A stretch of 64,000 nucleotides of DNA from JAZKHE01 sp040385525. GTDB lineage: Bacteria; Bacteroidota; Bacteroidia; UBA4408. Positions 62,300 to 64,000 of this stretch are shown one piece after another; the first letter of the stretch is position 1, and every line of letters starts with the position of its first letter. The stretch spans positions 1-64,000 of the forward strand of contig JAZKHE010000009.1 of assembly GCA_040385525.1 (NCBI GenBank). Reading direction: 5' to 3'. A model generated the notes under the pieces. The model searched no databases, was not told where the DNA came from, and was given only the letters and a program-made list of their open reading frames with translations. Both the position numbers and the translations under genes were made by a program.

Positions 62300-62307
62300 C
62301 AAATATA
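62300..62307 (-). promoter_or_regulatory. -7 box of the PorG-like gene
   Basis: Minus-strand TATATTTG is a perfect TAnnTTTG box, only 7 bases before the ATG, implying a leaderless or very short leader transcript. Confidence 0.6.
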
Positions 62308-62381
62308 AAAAAAATCAGATTAAATAAACTTTTTTACTATAAAATAAGTTGAATTAAATACGTATTCTGCTTTAGCATTGT

Positions 62382-62389
62382 TAAATTTG
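62382..62389 (+). promoter_or_regulatory. -7 box of the nitronate monooxygenase/FabK-like gene
   Basis: TAAATTTG matches TAnnTTTG 19 bases before the start at 62409. No clear TTG is seen upstream. Confidence 0.5.
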
Positions 62390-62408
62390 TTGCCTTAAAT
62401 GCATTTTG

Positions 62409-63356
62409 ATGAATAAAATAACAGATTTATTTAAAATTAAATACCCAATTATTCAAGGTGGAATGATTTGGTGTAGTGGTTGGGAGTTGGCATCAGCTGT
62501 TAGTAACAGTGGTGGATTAGGCTTGTTGGGTGCAGGTTCTATGTATCCAGAAGTGTTAAAAGAACAAATTGAAAAATGTAAAAAAGCTACCGATAAACCT
62601 TTTGGTGTAAATATTCCGTTGCTTTACCCAAATATTGAAGAACACATGAAAACCATTATAGATAGTGGTGTTAAAATTGTGTTTACTTCGGCGGGTAATC
62701 CAAAAACTTGGACTCCCATTTTGAAACAACACGGAATTACGGTTGTGCATGTAGTTTCTAACGTAAAGTTTGCTTTAAAATGTCAAGAAGCAGGTGTTGA
62801 TGCTATTGTTGCCGAAGGTTTTGAAGCCGGAGGACACAATGGTAGAGAAGAAACCACAACGATGTGTTTGATTCCATTGGTGAAAAAGGCTGTTACAATT
62901 CCTTTAATGGCTGCAGGCGGTATTGGTTGCGGAAAATCTATGTTAGCAGCAATGGCTTTAGGTGCCGATGGCGTGCAAATGGGAAGTCGTTTTGTTGCAA
63001 GTGTTGAATCATCAGCGCACTTAAACTTTAAAAATCTTGTAGTTCAAGCTAAAGAAGGTGATACTATTCTTACTTTGAAAGAATTAACACCTGTTCGATT
63101 AATAAAAAACGATTTCTACAAACAATTAGAAACAGCCTATAACAATTGCGCTACTCCCGAAAAGTTGACTGAAATTTTAGGTAGAGCTCGAGCTAAAAAA
63201 GGAATGTTTGAAGGAGATATGATTGAAGGCGAATTAGAAATTGGTCAGGTTTCGGCCAACTTTTCAGAAATTTTACCAGTTGCACAAATCATTAAAAATA
63301 TTGTTATTGAGTTTGAAGAAGAAAAACAAAGAATTTCACAAATTAAGTTTAGTTAA
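62409..63356 (+). CDS. Nitronate monooxygenase/FabK-like flavin enzyme
   Basis: 315 residues from ATG 62409 (a TTG three bases before is unlikely). An FMN-binding TIM barrel with YPIIQGGMIWCSGWELASAVS, GGLGLLGAGSM, VAEGFEAGGHNG and MAAGGIGCGKSMLAAMALGADGVQMGSRF. The family includes nitronate monooxygenases and enoyl-ACP reductase II (FabK); the motifs do not separate them with certainty. The His in GGHNG is the catalytic base in the nitronate enzymes. It converges on, and overlaps by 8 bases, the stop of the gene to the right. Confidence 0.88.
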   Translation: MNKITDLFKIKYPIIQGGMIWCSGWELASAVSNSGGLGLLGAGSMYPEVLKEQIEKCKKATDKPFGVNIPLLYPNIEEHMKTIIDSGVKIVFTSAGNPKTWTPILKQHGITVVHVVSNVKFALKCQEAGVDAIVAEGFEAGGHNGREETTTMCLIPLVKKAVTIPLMAAGGIGCGKSMLAAMALGADGVQMGSRFVASVESSAHLNFKNLVVQAKEGDTILTLKELTPVRLIKNDFYKQLETAYNNCATPEKLTEILGRARAKKGMFEGDMIEGELEIGQVSANFSEILPVAQIIKNIVIEFEEEKQRISQIKFS

Positions 63357-64000
63357 CTATTATAGTTCTACTAAAAGTTTCAAATTCATTTTTGCTTTTT
63401 AATACACCAATTTTTGTTCTTACCAAATAAATACCTTTTGGTAAATTAGATATATTTACTTCTGCTTCGTTTTTAGCATCAGTATTTGTTAAAACACATG
63501 CACCTTGAGCGTTATAAATATTCAAATCAAAATTTGAATCGGATTTGTGTTTTATTTTGAAAAACCCATTAGTAGGATTAGGAAATATTTGTAATTCATT
63601 TTTATTATTTTCAAAATCATTTACACTTGTGTTTTTATTATAATAAAAGCAATCAGAAGTGTCGCTACAATTTTCTAAATCAATTATTACCGAATAATAT
63701 CCGCTTTTTGAAGGTGTAAAAGAATTTTCATTTATACCATCAATTATTGTGTTTGTTTCGCAATTTAACCATTTGTATTCATCACTAAATTCATTTGCAT
63801 AAAGTGATTTTCCGTTTTGATAAATAGAAACATTTGAAACCGAAACATTAACCTGAGCAGAGTTACCGCAACCAGTAATTATATTATATGCGTTTGCCGT
63901 ATAAGTGCTGTTTTCTGTTATTGTATAAGGAACTCCACTTACAATATCGTTTTCCCAATCAACTACAAGTGGAATAGTATTTGTTGAAAAAACGACTTCA
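63349..64000 (-). CDS. Secreted protein with type IX C-terminal sorting domain (5' part outside the window)
   Basis: A frame open from the window edge to TAA at 63349-63351, about 217 codons, with no start inside. The visible part contains Ig-like beta segments: YTITENSTYTANAYNIITG and then GYYSVIIDLENCSDTSDC with paired cysteines. A linker leads to the sorting domain LQIFPNPTNGFFKI, NLPKGIYLVRTK and TIIVN at the very end. Such domains direct export through the type IX system and are then cut off. It could be an adhesin or enzyme; the functional part is missing here. Confidence 0.85.
   Translation of the reverse strand, partial: EVVFSTNTIPLVVDWENDIVSGVPYTITENSTYTANAYNIITGCGNSAQVNVSVSNVSIYQNGKSLYANEFSDEYKWLNCETNTIIDGINENSFTPSKSGYYSVIIDLENCSDTSDCFYYNKNTSVNDFENNKNELQIFPNPTNGFFKIKHKSDSNFDLNIYNAQGACVLTNTDAKNEAEVNISNLPKGIYLVRTKIGVLKSKNEFETFSRTIIVN

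Noticed and set aside
1..64000. tRNA, rRNA or CRISPR arrays
   Set aside because: No gap shows a cloverleaf, rRNA-like text or spaced identical repeats; most gaps are short and AT-rich.
1..64000. Insertion sequences or transposase genes
   Set aside because: No transposase-like protein was seen; only small palindromes and short repeats hint at mobility.

Overview
The window looks like chromosomal DNA of a free-living member of the Bacteroidota (Flavobacteriia/Sphingobacteriia-like; no narrower placement is attempted). It is AT-rich and strongly prefers A/T-ending codons. It has Bacteroidota-type promoters (a TAnnTTTG -7 box, sometimes with TTG about 20 bases upstream) and almost no Shine-Dalgarno sequences. 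Lineage-typical genes include the small ribosomal protein DUF4295, an approximately 1100-residue SecA, BshC of bacillithiol synthesis, a DUF2795 protein, a PorG-like type IX secretion protein and a protein ending in a type IX sorting domain.

Layout. 134-5033 (+): a secreted thioredoxin-like protein, then rpmB, a secreted aminopeptidase P, rpmG, DUF4295, ftsY and a zinc-ribbon membrane protein. 5074-14399 (-): three paralogous TPR-SpoIIE phosphatases, a TPR-histidine kinase and two small secreted proteins, each built of three 40-residue repeats. This block separates ftsY from rimO, which are usually close neighbours. 14433-17381 (+): rimO and bshC. 17383-25405: mixed genes (VOC lipoprotein, an accessory gene with foreign codon use, a von Willebrand A protein, tryptophan 2,3-dioxygenase, a YitT transporter-like protein, a decayed gene). 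23809-29046 (-): the mutL-rhomboid-rhomboid-EEP-DUF6265 operon. 29108-33526 (-): SPOR protein, LOG-family protein, uvrA. 33571-41490 (-): an exopolysaccharide operon (asparagine-synthase-like protein, glycosyltransferase, Wza, Wzc, RfbC, WecA/MraY-type transferase). 41636-45916 (+): cobalamin adenosyltransferase, DUF2795 and secA. 46105-52388 (-): a second accessory gene with a long palindrome at its 3' end, a HEAT-like protein, an M20 peptidase and two overlapping secreted proteins. 52490-61253 (+): icmF, then a second glycan cluster (three glycosyltransferases, another asparagine-synthase-like protein, a WcaF-type acetyltransferase). 61303-64000: PorG-like protein, a nitronate monooxygenase/FabK-like enzyme and a truncated type IX-secreted protein.

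Functional links: IcmF needs adenosylcobalamin, which the adenosyltransferase at 41636 would supply. The two glycan clusters together encode initiation, chain building, sugar supply, export and tyrosine-kinase length control. The PorG-like protein and the sorting-domain protein belong to type IX secretion. The most unusual content is the TPR-SpoIIE/TPR-kinase block with its 40-residue-repeat proteins. Next come an in-frame heptanucleotide inverted repeat inside one phosphatase domain, a 96-base palindrome behind an accessory gene and a Tyr-Gly repeat tail on Wzc. All calls rest on reading the sequence; no database search was run.
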